DNA of 64,000 nucleotides from Fibrobacterota bacterium (GTDB lineage: Bacteria; Fibrobacterota; Fibrobacteria; UBA11236). The DNA lies in assembly GCA_019509785.1 (NCBI GenBank), contig JAEKLQ010000025.1, positions 62,001-126,000 of the forward strand. The letters run 5' to 3'. Numbering within the stretch: the first letter of the stretch is position 1; each line of letters opens with the position of its first letter. This document shows positions 1 to 8,492 of the stretch, piece by piece. Made by a program: the position numbers and the translations under genes. The notes under the pieces were generated by a model that was given only the letters and a program-made list of their open reading frames with translations, had not been told where the DNA came from and ran no database searches.

Positions 1-376
1 CAAGGGAAGTGTAGGCCCCGAACTTCATCCCTTTGCCATGAATGTAATCCGCCAAGGATTTGAGGCTGCTGCCCGTGAATTTATTGGTAGAGCTGATAAA
101 TCCATTGGCGTCGCGAGCACCCTCCCAACAATCATCCACGTTCACGTAGTTATACCCGGCCGCATTCATTCCGTTGGACGTCATGGTATCCGCCACCGCC
201 TTGAGCAGGGTTTCGCTGACGTTGCATGCGAATTCGTTCCAGGTGTTGAAGCCCATCGGGGGAGTTTTAGAAAGCGGTGGATTCACGGTTTGCGCCTGAA
301 CCATGGTGATGCATAAGGATGATGCAATAGCGCCAAGAATTCCGGCCCTTATCGTTTTCGCTACCGATGCTCTCAT
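1..376 (-). CDS. GH27 alpha-galactosidase, N-terminal part
   Basis: The reading frame runs off the left edge, so only about 125 N-terminal residues are present. A signal peptide (residues 1 to about 29, ending VQA-QT) is followed by PPMGFNTWNEFAC and, near residue 75, VNVDDCW. These are the opening strands of the GH27 melibiase TIM barrel, which hydrolyses terminal alpha-galactosyl residues; the catalytic Asp pair lies outside the window. The ATG at 376 is preceded by GAGGAGCG, a good ribosome site. A LacI-type operator lies 25 bases upstream, so catabolic repression or substrate induction is likely. The protein is probably exported and would act on galactosylated hemicellulose or oligosaccharides. 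Confidence 0.85.
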   Translation of the reverse strand, partial: MRASVAKTIRAGILGAIASSLCITMVQAQTVNPPLSKTPPMGFNTWNEFACNVSETLLKAVADTMTSNGMNAAGYNYVNVDDCWEGARDANGFISSTNKFTGSSLKSLADYIHGKGMKFGAYTSL

Positions 377-400
377 GTTCGCTCCTCTGCGGCCCTTCAA

Positions 401-414
401 TGTAAACGTTTGCA
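401..414. promoter_or_regulatory. LacI/cre-type operator
   Basis: TGTAAACGTTTGCA matches the LacI/GalR/CcpA-family consensus TGWAANCGNTNWCA at every fixed position. It sits just downstream of a leftward -10-like TATATT (423-428), so a bound repressor would cover the start of the alpha-galactosidase transcript. The LacI-family gene at 4936-5982 is the obvious candidate regulator. Confidence 0.8.
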
Positions 415-759
415 TAAAGGGGAATATAATGCCCATCGGCGGTTTTATGTCCGGGTTTTTTCCTTTAGATGTGGGAAAATTCCCTGAATATTGGAAGAAA
501 GCGGATGTTATTGAATTGGAGAGCCAGAATTGGGAGCTCAGGGTTTCAAATCAGCTAGCGATGCCGCCGGGAAATTGGGGTCTGTTTACCGTCGGGCCCC
601 ATTGAACCCGCAACTCTCCCTTCCGGGCCAGGATTTTACCTTGCTCAATGGAAAATGCCAGTGTAACTGGGGAATCCTGTGCCGTATCGGGAACTATGTG
701 TTTCCGAAGGACATTGGACATGGAGTCCAAATCCCAATAACCGGTGAGCCTTGTCACAG

Positions 760-788
760 TTGCCGCCGGGCCGCCCCATTACTTTAAT
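760..788 (+). promoter_or_regulatory. Possible sigma-70 promoter of the Ig/PKD lipoprotein
   Basis: TTGCCG (760-765), a 17-base spacer and TTTAAT (783-788) precede the gene at 857. The predicted start near 795 would give a leader of about 60 bases containing an AGGAG ribosome site. Confidence 0.4.
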
Positions 789-856
789 TCCCATTTCGTT
801 CCTGTAGCCCGGCTAGCCGCCGGAAATCGCCCCGAGGGGGCAGGAGACTGTCTTCC

Positions 857-3800
857 ATGCGTGCACCCTTCCATTCCTCCTCATTTATTCAACCCCCGCT
901 TGGACGCTTTCGGCCCGCCCTCGCGCTCCTGGGCGCCATTCTGTTTCTTCTCCTCTGGTCCTGCCAATTGGAGTCGGGAACCAAGGTGGAGGATACCGCC
1001 AGCTTCGATCAGCTGTTCGATTCGCTTTCCAAATACGATAGCGTCATCATCGTGTTCAACGACACCAACGGCCGCTTCCTGGATACGGTTTATCAGGGCA
1101 AGGTCGACAGCCACGCAAAGCTCGTGAACCTGCCCGTTAAAGGATGGGATGGGGGAAAGGCCATCATCCGCATCACCGGGATCACGGGCGGCAAGGTGGT
1201 TTATGAAGTGCAGAAGAAATTCGACGGAACGGTGAATCAGGTGGACGGCAATACCTATGTCATCCTGCCGGGAACCGCGCTCTCGGGGAACTTCCAGGAT
1301 TGGCAAATCACGGTGGGCGACTCGCTCAAACTGCCCGTCATTACGGTGACACCCGAGGCGTTGAGCGACAAGTCCATCCGCTGGATGGCATCCGACACCG
1401 CCATCCTGCACTTGGGATCTGATTTCGTGCGGGCGAAGTCCCAAGGCAGCGCCACCCTGACGGCCCGGCTCCGGTCCGATTCCACCAAAGCTTTCGCGAT
1501 CCTGGTTACGGTCAATTCCAATTTCCGTATGCCGGACAGCCTGTTCCTTTCCCCCAATCCCATGCAACTCACGGCGTCGGGAGCGCCGGGGCAATTCACG
1601 ATTCGATCGACCCCGGCCACGGCCGATAAATCCGTGGATTGGATATCGGACGATTCCACCATCGCCCGGGTTTCGCTCGACGGCTCGGTGCAAGGGCTGA
1701 AGCCGGGAAGCACGCGGATCAGGGCGGCCTCGAAGACCAAATCGGAAGTGACCGCCGGCGCCGACGTCCTGGTCGCCGCTGAAACCCCGGTGAGCAAGGT
1801 CGCCTTCCTCAACCAACCAGGCAACCTCTACGTGGGCGGCGTGCCCGAAAGCCTGCTGGTCAAGGTCACTCCCCCAACCGCCAATCAGGAGGTGGAATTT
1901 TCCGTGGCCGACTCGGCATTTGCCGCCGTCGCGAATCACAAGATCACTGCGCTTAAGGCCGGAACGACGCAGGTGATCGTCCGATCCTCGCGCTACCCTT
2001 CCATATCCGATACCTTGCCGATCACCATCGCGGCCGGAGTCCCGGTCCAGAGCGTTTCCATCATCAACAAGCCGACCGCTCCTTTCTATACCGGCGGATC
2101 CGCCTTAACCCTGCGCGCCAGCGCGTCGCCTTCCCAGGCGCCGCAAATCTTCGCATGGCGCTCTTCCGCTCCCGCCCTGGCCTCGATCGACGATTCCGGC
2201 AAGGTAACGCCGCTGTCCCCCGGAACCGTCACTCTGTACGCCCTCAGCAAGGTCGATAGCATTAAGCGGGATAGCGTCACCGTCTCGATCAGGCGGGACA
2301 TTCCCCAACTCGCGGTGGGCCGGGACACCACCCTTTCCATAGGCCAGAGCATCACCTTTACTCCCGTCGCCCCAAAACAGAGCGGAGGCTCCATTGTGGA
2401 ATTCAAGTGGGACCTGGATGGGGACCAGGTGTGGGATGATTCCGCCTCGGCCTTGAAACCGGTTTCCTTTACCTACAACCAGGCCAAAGATTACGCGGCG
2501 CGCTTCTACGTCAAGGATGATCAGGGGAACGATACCACGGTTGTCCGCCATGTGAAAGTGGTCAATGGTTCGGTGGTTCTCATCCAAGCGCCCTTCGACA
2601 AAAGCTATGCCAACAAATCGCCCATCAAGGTCACTTGGACCGTGGACGGCAAAGCCCAGGATTCGTTGATCCAGGAAACCCTGAAGGACGGGGCCAATAC
2701 CGTTACCCGGACCTTCCGGGATTCCTTGAACCGCGTCTTTAGCGCCAGCATCGTGGTCTTTTTCGACACCGTCGCGCCCAACAAGCCTTTAGTGCATGGG
2801 ACTTCTCTGACGGCCGTCACGCAACCAATCTGGACTTGGGCAACCGGAGGCGGAGGAGGAGCCGGCGCTTTCCGCATCAATGTCGATTCGGAATCGATCT
2901 TCAGCGCCGAAATCCGCGATACGAGTTTCACGCCGGTTTCGGCTTTGACTGCCGGCGTGCACACCTTCTACGTTCAAGAGCGGGATGCGGCGGGCAACTG
3001 GTCGGCCTCGGGGAAATTCGCGACCACGATCGATTTGACGCCGCCCCTGGCGCCTTCCGTTTCCGCTCCGCCGTCGCCCACCAATAATCCCAGGCCAACT
3101 TGGGCCTGGGCCACCCGGGGTGGAGGCAGCGGGAATTGGCGGTATAAGATGGGAGACAGGAACCTTTCATCGGGTGCCACCGAAACGCTGAACGCTTATT
3201 ACACTCCTTCGTCCGATTTAGCCTCCGGCACCTATACCCTCCATGTCCAGGAACGCGATTCGGTCGGGAACTGGTCCGCTTCCGATAGCGCCTCCGTGGT
3301 TGTCGATCTCTCGGCCCCAAATGCACCCAATATCGTTTCGCCATCCACACCCACTCGAGCTACCAAACCTACATGGAATTGGAGCAGCAACGGCGGGGGA
3401 GGCAATGGAACCTATCAATATCAACTGGACGTCAATCCCGCCGTAACCACTAGCTCTCTGACGTTCACCCCAAGCACCGCGCTCACCGATGGGACGCACA
3501 CGCTCAAAGTTCAGGAGAAAAACAACTCGGGAACGTGGTCGCCCGCCGCAACGTCTTCCGTGTTGATCAAATCCGCGCCTCTGGCGCCCACGGTGTCCGT
3601 TGCCGCGACCCTGACGAACGCGCCCAACTGGACGTGGACCCCAGTGGCGAACAGCGGAGGAAACGGAACCTATATCTATCAATTGGACGGCGGAGCCGGT
3701 TCTACGGTTCAACCCGTGACCCAATACTCCCCTACCCTGAGCGAAGGGTCGCACACCCTCTGCGTTTCCGAACAGGACGCTTTGGGTTCCGGAGCCCAGG

Positions 3801-4879
3801 GATGCAAATCATTGCAAGTGGATTTGACCCCTCCCGCGCTTACCCTTACTGCGCCTGTAGGAATGGCCAAGGTTTTCTCGAATTCGCCGACTGCGACCGG
3901 GACTGTCTCGGATGCGAATGGAATTAAGACTTTATCCTATGTGTTGAATTCCGGGGCAACCCAAAGTTTCGCGTTTACGGGCAGCCCATGGACCCTGAAT
4001 TCGATTCCGTGGTCTGAGGACCGGAACATCCTTGCCGTAACTGTTACCGACAATGCGAACAATTCAACGACCATCCGTGATACGGTGTATAAAAGGTCCA
4101 ACGTGATTTTCGTGCGCAAAACCGCTACCGGCGACGGAACATCTTGGGCTAACGCCTATGGGGAGTTGAATGTCCCCTTAAGCAACCCGGCGATAACCGG
4201 AAAGGCTATATGGGTTTCCGCAGGGACCTACGCCCCTGCTTCAGCGCAGCTTTCTGGAATGTCGGTGGGCACAAACGATTCCATTTATGGAGGCTTTGCC
4301 TCAAACGGCTCCGGGATATCTTTGGCTGAGCGAAACTATAACTTGAATCAAACAATAATACAGGGTCTGGCCTTTGACGGTGCGTTGGTACAATTTTCCG
4401 GGGACAACGCCATTTTCAATGGTTTTATTCTCGAGAAAGGCTCTTCTGGAATCGGGAATGGCTCTGGCAGAAACAATAAAATCATTAGCTGTACCTTTAG
4501 GAACTTTACCGGGACGGATAACGATCCCTTGGTGATGTACTCGGATGGTTCCGGATTGATCGATAGTTGTCTTTTTACCGGTAACCTGAATACCCATCAA
4601 GGCGTCCTGCGCGGCGGCGGCTTCACGGTGGCTCACACGACCATTCAAAACAACACCAGCAATGCTTCGAGCGGGGGAGTTTCCGTAATAGCGGACGTAA
4701 CGATGCACGATATGACGTTTTCCAATAATAAATCTGATGACGGAACAGGTACCCTTGTGAGCATTCACGTCCTTGCCGCCAATGGAACCTTAACCTATGA
4801 AAAATCAACCTGCACTTTTGATGGCCTCGCCGATGGATCGGGTATTATTGACGCGGGTGGGACGATTGTTTCATACTGA
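857..4879 (+). CDS. Giant modular surface lipoprotein: Ig-like, PKD and beta-helix domains
   Basis: The 1340-residue protein starts with a lipoprotein signal peptide (lipobox LWSC, Cys36). Four bacterial Ig-like (Big_2-type) domains occupy about residues 150-478. A PKD domain with FKWDLDGDQVWDD follows at about 482-570. Next come several Ig-like modules with recurring W-x-W, GGGG and VQERD-x-x-GNWS signatures (about 640-990). The C-terminal 260 residues look like a right-handed parallel beta-helix (VRKTATGDGTSWANAYG opening), a fold common in surface adhesins and polysaccharide-binding proteins. The final ~800 bases are visibly richer in A+T than the Ig part, which suggests a separately acquired module. 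It lies between an alpha-galactosidase and a LacI regulator, so carbohydrate adhesion is plausible but not shown. The start is supported by AGGAG 11 bases upstream. Confidence 0.8.
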   Translation: MRAPFHSSSFIQPPLGRFRPALALLGAILFLLLWSCQLESGTKVEDTASFDQLFDSLSKYDSVIIVFNDTNGRFLDTVYQGKVDSHAKLVNLPVKGWDGGKAIIRITGITGGKVVYEVQKKFDGTVNQVDGNTYVILPGTALSGNFQDWQITVGDSLKLPVITVTPEALSDKSIRWMASDTAILHLGSDFVRAKSQGSATLTARLRSDSTKAFAILVTVNSNFRMPDSLFLSPNPMQLTASGAPGQFTIRSTPATADKSVDWISDDSTIARVSLDGSVQGLKPGSTRIRAASKTKSEVTAGADVLVAAETPVSKVAFLNQPGNLYVGGVPESLLVKVTPPTANQEVEFSVADSAFAAVANHKITALKAGTTQVIVRSSRYPSISDTLPITIAAGVPVQSVSIINKPTAPFYTGGSALTLRASASPSQAPQIFAWRSSAPALASIDDSGKVTPLSPGTVTLYALSKVDSIKRDSVTVSIRRDIPQLAVGRDTTLSIGQSITFTPVAPKQSGGSIVEFKWDLDGDQVWDDSASALKPVSFTYNQAKDYAARFYVKDDQGNDTTVVRHVKVVNGSVVLIQAPFDKSYANKSPIKVTWTVDGKAQDSLIQETLKDGANTVTRTFRDSLNRVFSASIVVFFDTVAPNKPLVHGTSLTAVTQPIWTWATGGGGGAGAFRINVDSESIFSAEIRDTSFTPVSALTAGVHTFYVQERDAAGNWSASGKFATTIDLTPPLAPSVSAPPSPTNNPRPTWAWATRGGGSGNWRYKMGDRNLSSGATETLNAYYTPSSDLASGTYTLHVQERDSVGNWSASDSASVVVDLSAPNAPNIVSPSTPTRATKPTWNWSSNGGGGNGTYQYQLDVNPAVTTSSLTFTPSTALTDGTHTLKVQEKNNSGTWSPAATSSVLIKSAPLAPTVSVAATLTNAPNWTWTPVANSGGNGTYIYQLDGGAGSTVQPVTQYSPTLSEGSHTLCVSEQDALGSGAQGCKSLQVDLTPPALTLTAPVGMAKVFSNSPTATGTVSDANGIKTLSYVLNSGATQSFAFTGSPWTLNSIPWSEDRNILAVTVTDNANNSTTIRDTVYKRSNVIFVRKTATGDGTSWANAYGELNVPLSNPAITGKAIWVSAGTYAPASAQLSGMSVGTNDSIYGGFASNGSGISLAERNYNLNQTIIQGLAFDGALVQFSGDNAIFNGFILEKGSSGIGNGSGRNNKIISCTFRNFTGTDNDPLVMYSDGSGLIDSCLFTGNLNTHQGVLRGGGFTVAHTTIQNNTSNASSGGVSVIADVTMHDMTFSNNKSDDGTGTLVSIHVLAANGTLTYEKSTCTFDGLADGSGIIDAGGTIVSY

Positions 4880-4935
4880 CTTAGATTCAATTAGGCAGAG
4901 ATTGAAGTTTCGCGCCCCCTCTTGGGATTCCGGCG

Positions 4936-5982
4936 CTAATGTGGTTGAGGGGCGGATAAGTCCGGAAGCCGCTCGGGCGTGCTTTCGCGGATGACCAGCC
5001 GGCTTTTACAGACTTCCAATTCGGACTTGGCGGGGTTCCCCTCCCGGATGCGCTCCAACAGCATCTTCGCCGCCGCGGCCCCCAACTCATAAGAGGACTG
5101 GGCAACGGTGGTCAGCGGAGGGGTAAGTAATGCGGAGATGGGATTGTCGCTAAATCCAGCCACGGCCAGATCGGAGGGAATCTTCACTCCTGCCTGCTTG
5201 CAAGCCAGGTACACCCCCAGGGCCACGGGATCGTTCACGGCGAAGACCGCATCGGGCCTCGGGCGCAGGGCCAAGAGCTTGGCGGCCTCCCTGCGTCCAT
5301 CTTCTTCCTCGAGCCCGCCATGGATCAGATACGCGGGCGGGGCGGCGAGGCCATGCTTTTTCAAGGCGTCGCGATATCCCTTGATGCGGCGCCGGCTGAT
5401 CAGCAAAGCTTCTGGGCCCGCCAGGTGCGCGATCCTGCGGTAACCGCGTTGGATCAGATGCTCGGTCAACGCGTAGGCGGCCTCGTAATCGTCCCCGACT
5501 ACCTTGGGAGCCTTCAGCTTCTCGGGGACGCGATCGAAGAACACCACCGGAACGTTCCGCTGCATGAGGTTGGCGAAATGATCGGTGTCCCGGGAATCCT
5601 GGGCCAAGGATACGATGATACCGGCCACGCGATTGGACGCCAGGGTCTCGGCATTGCCGACCTCTCGGTCGTGGCTTTCGTTCGACTTGCACACCAGCAC
5701 GGTATAGCCGGCTTTGAAGGCGACTTCCTCGATGCCGTCCAGGGCTTGGGAGAAGAAGTGGTACTTGATGGCCGGCACGATCACCCCGATGGTCTGGGTG
5801 CTTCCCCGCTTCAGGCTCTGGGCCACCGAATCGGGTTGGTAATTCATTTCCCGGGCGGTCTTCCAGACCGATGCCTTGCGCTGGTCGCTGATATTCGGAT
5901 GATCCCGCAACGCGCGCGAAACCGTGGCGGCGGATATCTGCAGGTGCTGAGCGATGTCCTTGATGGTGGCGGTTTTCTTCAT
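4936..5982 (-). CDS. LacI-family transcriptional regulator
   Basis: This 348-residue protein has the N-terminal LacI helix-turn-helix (TIKDIAQHLQISAATVSRAL, about residues 6-25) with the hinge helix near 48-60. A periplasmic-binding-protein-like sensor domain follows (IGVIVPAIKYHFFSQALDGI to the end), including the FDRVP and VGDDYEAAY strands typical of the family. Length is normal. It should bind a palindrome with a central CG and release or bind DNA on sugar binding. The perfect operator at 401-414 is its most likely target. A weaker half-matching site lies about 65 bases upstream of its own start. The effector cannot be named from sequence. Confidence 0.9.
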   Translation of the reverse strand: MKKTATIKDIAQHLQISAATVSRALRDHPNISDQRKASVWKTAREMNYQPDSVAQSLKRGSTQTIGVIVPAIKYHFFSQALDGIEEVAFKAGYTVLVCKSNESHDREVGNAETLASNRVAGIIVSLAQDSRDTDHFANLMQRNVPVVFFDRVPEKLKAPKVVGDDYEAAYALTEHLIQRGYRRIAHLAGPEALLISRRRIKGYRDALKKHGLAAPPAYLIHGGLEEEDGRREAAKLLALRPRPDAVFAVNDPVALGVYLACKQAGVKIPSDLAVAGFSDNPISALLTPPLTTVAQSSYELGAAAAKMLLERIREGNPAKSELEVCKSRLVIRESTPERLPDLSAPQPH

Positions 5983-6046
5983 GCCGTATTCCCGCGGAAC
6001 GATCGCACCCTTGACCGGGCGCGCCCGCCCGCGCGGCCCGCCCTGC

Positions 6047-6060
6047 CGTAATCGTATTCA
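6047..6060. promoter_or_regulatory. Weak LacI-type operator upstream of the LacI gene
   Basis: Read leftward, TGAATACGATTACG agrees with the LacI/cre consensus at 12 of 14 positions, with a central CG. Its position upstream of the regulator gene fits autoregulation, but the two mismatches make this uncertain. Confidence 0.3.
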
Positions 6061-6099
6061 CCCAAGGGCGCGGTGTCTACGGGAAAAGGGAATCCAACG

Positions 6100-6122
6100 A
6101 AAAAGCCCTCCTCGCGGAGGGC
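6100..6122 (-). terminator. Rho-independent terminator of the zinc-ribbon gene
   Basis: A 7-bp GC-rich stem (GCCCTCC/GGAGGGC, loop TCGC, 6105-6122) is followed on the leftward strand by a run of five T. It lies 30 bases after the stop of the gene at 6152-6532. Confidence 0.75.
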
Positions 6123-6151
6123 TTGCGTAGCGGGACGAATCCACCAAGCGT

Positions 6152-6532
6152 TCAACGAGTGGTGGCGAAAGTGCGGGATTTCCGCTTCTGCATACGGATG
6201 AAGTTGGCGCGGCGGAAATCGTTGCGATGCTCGAGGCAATAGCGAGGATATACGAACTGCTTCGGGAACACCTTGACGACGTACCGGTTATCGCATCCAT
6301 CGAGGCAGCAGCAAAACTCGAGGTCCAGCACTTCCGTGTAGTTGTGCTTGAACACCATGTTTTTAACGTCTACGCTTTCGAATTCCTTCTTATGCTTGGC
6401 GCGTTGCTTGATGTCCCGGTGCAGTTCGCAGTATTTCGCAATGGGGTGGCCCCAAAATTCCCTGCCGCAGCCCGGTTCCTGGCAAATCTTAAGTTTGATT
6501 CGCTTCTTCTTCTTATACTTGGGCAGCTGCAT
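6152..6532 (-). CDS. Small basic protein with two Cys2-CysHis zinc-binding modules
   Basis: The chosen ATG at 6532 has AGGA nine bases upstream and gives 126 residues; an earlier in-frame start would only add non-conserved sequence. Two similar modules are visible: C17-x4-C22 with C35-x2-H38, and C75-x4-C80 with C99-x2-H102. Both have a YC-x2-HR ending, so they look like an internal duplication of one zinc-binding unit. The N-terminus (KYKKKKRIKLK) and the C-terminus are strongly basic, pointing to nucleic-acid binding. I do not recognise a family. The gene is monocistronic with its own promoter-like sequence and a clear terminator. Confidence 0.7.
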   Translation of the reverse strand: MQLPKYKKKKRIKLKICQEPGCGREFWGHPIAKYCELHRDIKQRAKHKKEFESVDVKNMVFKHNYTEVLDLEFCCCLDGCDNRYVVKVFPKQFVYPRYCLEHRNDFRRANFIRMQKRKSRTFATTR

Positions 6533-6594
6533 GTCGCGAGTCCTAACTAGCCATTTCGGCTGGTGAAGGGCATACGGTCCCCTTATGAGGGTAA

Positions 6595-6622
6595 AAGATA
6601 ATAAAACTGGAAGAATTTTCAA
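6595..6622 (-). promoter_or_regulatory. Possible promoter of the zinc-ribbon gene
   Basis: On the leftward strand TTGAAA (6622-6617), a 16-base spacer and TATCTT (6600-6595) lie about 63 bases before the start codon, in the most A+T-rich part of this intergenic stretch. Confidence 0.35.
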
Positions 6623-6881
6623 CCAGAAATGATAGTTTCTCCCATCATTTTAGTTTTTATAGGCTAAATTCCTTCAAAATCGGCAAAACTTTTTTTCGCC
6701 ACCCTACCATGGAAGAAACGTTAAATCCCTCAAGAACGCCAATGCAATTCAAATAAAGCTGGGACTGAAGTCGACCGGCGGCCAGCTTCGCTTCCTCTCC
6801 GGTGGCCAGAATAAAAAGCCCGGCAGGAATTGGCCGCTTCGCTTGCCGCCGGAACCGGGACGCTCGCCGGGGATCCGGGTT

Positions 6882-6887
6882 TATAAT
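6882..6887 (+). promoter_or_regulatory. -10 box adjacent to the S41 protease start
   Basis: A perfect TATAAT ends six bases before the ATG at 6894. A transcript starting the usual distance downstream would begin at or next to the start codon, so the mRNA is probably leaderless. No good -35 element is visible. Confidence 0.5.
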
Positions 6888-6893
6888 GGAGCC

Positions 6894-8444
6894 ATGTCCG
6901 CCCTTTCGCGTCTTGCCATCGTGGCGGTGACCTGCCTGTCCGCGGGCTGCATTTTCGATTCCGGCTATTCCGTGCAGGATACCTTGGGGCCGGTGGCCAA
7001 ATCCCAAGTACTGGATACCGTGGTCGGGGGAAACGCGATCCCGGCCCGCCGCGTCGATCTCTATCAGCCGCTGTTGGACCTGACCTTGAAGCCGGGGCAG
7101 ATCGCATCGCCGGAAACCTTCGCACCCGTCAACGTGAAGGATCACGAGGACAGCGGCCGCGTCGTTCAATACCGGATGACCCGGCAGCGTTTCGGTTCCT
7201 GGAGCCCGGAATTGGAGTTCAAGTGGAATTGGTACCAGTTACAGGCCAATTGGATCTTCCCCAAGGAACTCCCGGATACCTCCGGCCTGGCCGGCGGGAC
7301 CGGTGCGCTGTACGAAAAGCTGCATAGCGAGGATCGCTTCACCCGGTACTTCGACAGCGCGGCCGCGCCGGGAATCTGGAACCTCATCAATAACTCGACC
7401 AAGCCGGGAGCCGTTGGGGTTATGGTGAAATCCAACGGCACTGGCGACACCGTACTAGTGAAACTGGTGGTGGCGGGATCCCCCGCCGATCGCGCGGGCA
7501 TGGCGAAGGGCATGGCCATTCTCGCGGTGGGCGATTCATCGGTAACGGGGGACTCGGCCCTGACACGGTTCGCGCGCTTCAACTCGGGGGATTCGGGCAG
7601 CTCGGTGAAGCTCACCTTCCTGGCCCCGGGCGGAACGCCTACCACGCGGGAGCTGGTGCGCGTTCCGGTGGCCTTCCCTACCGTGCTGGTGGATTCGCTC
7701 GATGGCGTAGCTTACTTGACCATTACCGGTTTTACGCCCAATACGCTTGATCAGAAATCGACGTGGACGGAACTGCGGGATGCGCTCATCGCCACGCGGC
7801 GCTTTCCCGCGACCATCTTGGATCTCCGCGACAACGGAGGCGGGTCCTTGGACGTGGCCATGCTGATGTGCGATGAAATCATTCCGGCAGACAAGGTGAT
7901 CATCCGCCAGGTGCAGCGCCGCTTCGACGAGATGGCCTTGGCCCCCATCGCGACCGAGATAGCGGAGGTGGCCACCGGCGGGGGCGCGGGGGAGAAGGCC
8001 GCCGACGGCAGCGCCCGGAAATACCTGCTGTTGGCCGACAGCGGGACCGCCAGCGCGGCGGAAATCTTCGTGGTGTCGCTGCGCGAGGGCGCAGGGGTGC
8101 CGCTCATGGGAATCAAGACCTTCGGCAAGGGAGTGGGCCAGATCGTCAAGAACACGCCAGGCAAAGGATTGTCCTTGATCACCTTCCTGAAATTCACGAG
8201 CGCCTCGGGCCTGGATTACCATAAGCATGGCCTGGAGCCGGACTACCCGGACTCCGCGTCCGGGGATTCCCTCCTGCCGCATGCGGTCGCGAAGGCTAAG
8301 GAACTGGCCCAGATACATACGGCCGCGAAACGCTCCGCCGCTGAGGGCAGGGCCCTCATGGCTGCCGCTGCCGCGGCGGAGTGGAACCGCAAGCAGGCGC
8401 TGAGGCCGGGAGTGAAGGAATTGCTTCTGGAAGACCGGCCATAA
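6894..8444 (+). CDS. S41-family (tail-specific) protease, lipoprotein
   Basis: The 516-residue protein begins with a lipoprotein signal peptide (MSALSRLAIV..., Cys19 after LSAG). A PDZ-like region lies at about 170-260 (VGVMVKSNGTGDTVLVKLV, AGMAKGMAILAVGD). The S41 catalytic domain follows at about 265-460. The catalytic Ser is S387 in GTASAAE and the general-base Lys is K412 in FGKGVGQ, so the enzyme looks active. Anchored in the envelope, it would cleave unfolded or C-terminal segments of exported proteins. The start was placed at 6894 because the signal peptide begins there. Substrates are unknown. Confidence 0.88.
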   Translation: MSALSRLAIVAVTCLSAGCIFDSGYSVQDTLGPVAKSQVLDTVVGGNAIPARRVDLYQPLLDLTLKPGQIASPETFAPVNVKDHEDSGRVVQYRMTRQRFGSWSPELEFKWNWYQLQANWIFPKELPDTSGLAGGTGALYEKLHSEDRFTRYFDSAAAPGIWNLINNSTKPGAVGVMVKSNGTGDTVLVKLVVAGSPADRAGMAKGMAILAVGDSSVTGDSALTRFARFNSGDSGSSVKLTFLAPGGTPTTRELVRVPVAFPTVLVDSLDGVAYLTITGFTPNTLDQKSTWTELRDALIATRRFPATILDLRDNGGGSLDVAMLMCDEIIPADKVIIRQVQRRFDEMALAPIATEIAEVATGGGAGEKAADGSARKYLLLADSGTASAAEIFVVSLREGAGVPLMGIKTFGKGVGQIVKNTPGKGLSLITFLKFTSASGLDYHKHGLEPDYPDSASGDSLLPHAVAKAKELAQIHTAAKRSAAEGRALMAAAAAAEWNRKQALRPGVKELLLEDRP

Positions 8445-8492
8445 CGGGCCATCGGATTCCGGACCGTTGATCGCCGGCGAAAACGGGAGCCT

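Larger units (their letters stand above)
377..856. other. Intergenic region, 480 bp
   Basis: The left end holds the alpha-galactosidase promoter and operator. The right end holds the promoter of the large lipoprotein. Between them a 68-codon leftward frame (551-757, GTG start, no ribosome site) has no recognisable similarity and I do not count it as a gene. No RNA gene was seen. Base composition is lower in GC than in the rest of the window. Confidence 0.5.
6533..6893. other. Intergenic region between divergent genes, 361 bp
   Basis: It contains the leftward promoter candidate at 6595-6622 and, at its right end, a TATAAT immediately before the S41 protease gene. The middle (6630-6720) is A+T-rich with short T runs. 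I see no gene, RNA or repeat in it. Confidence 0.4.

Noticed and set aside
551-757. 68-codon leftward frame in the first intergenic region
   Set aside because: It has a GTG start without a ribosome site, no recognisable motif, and sits in the promoter region of a divergent gene.
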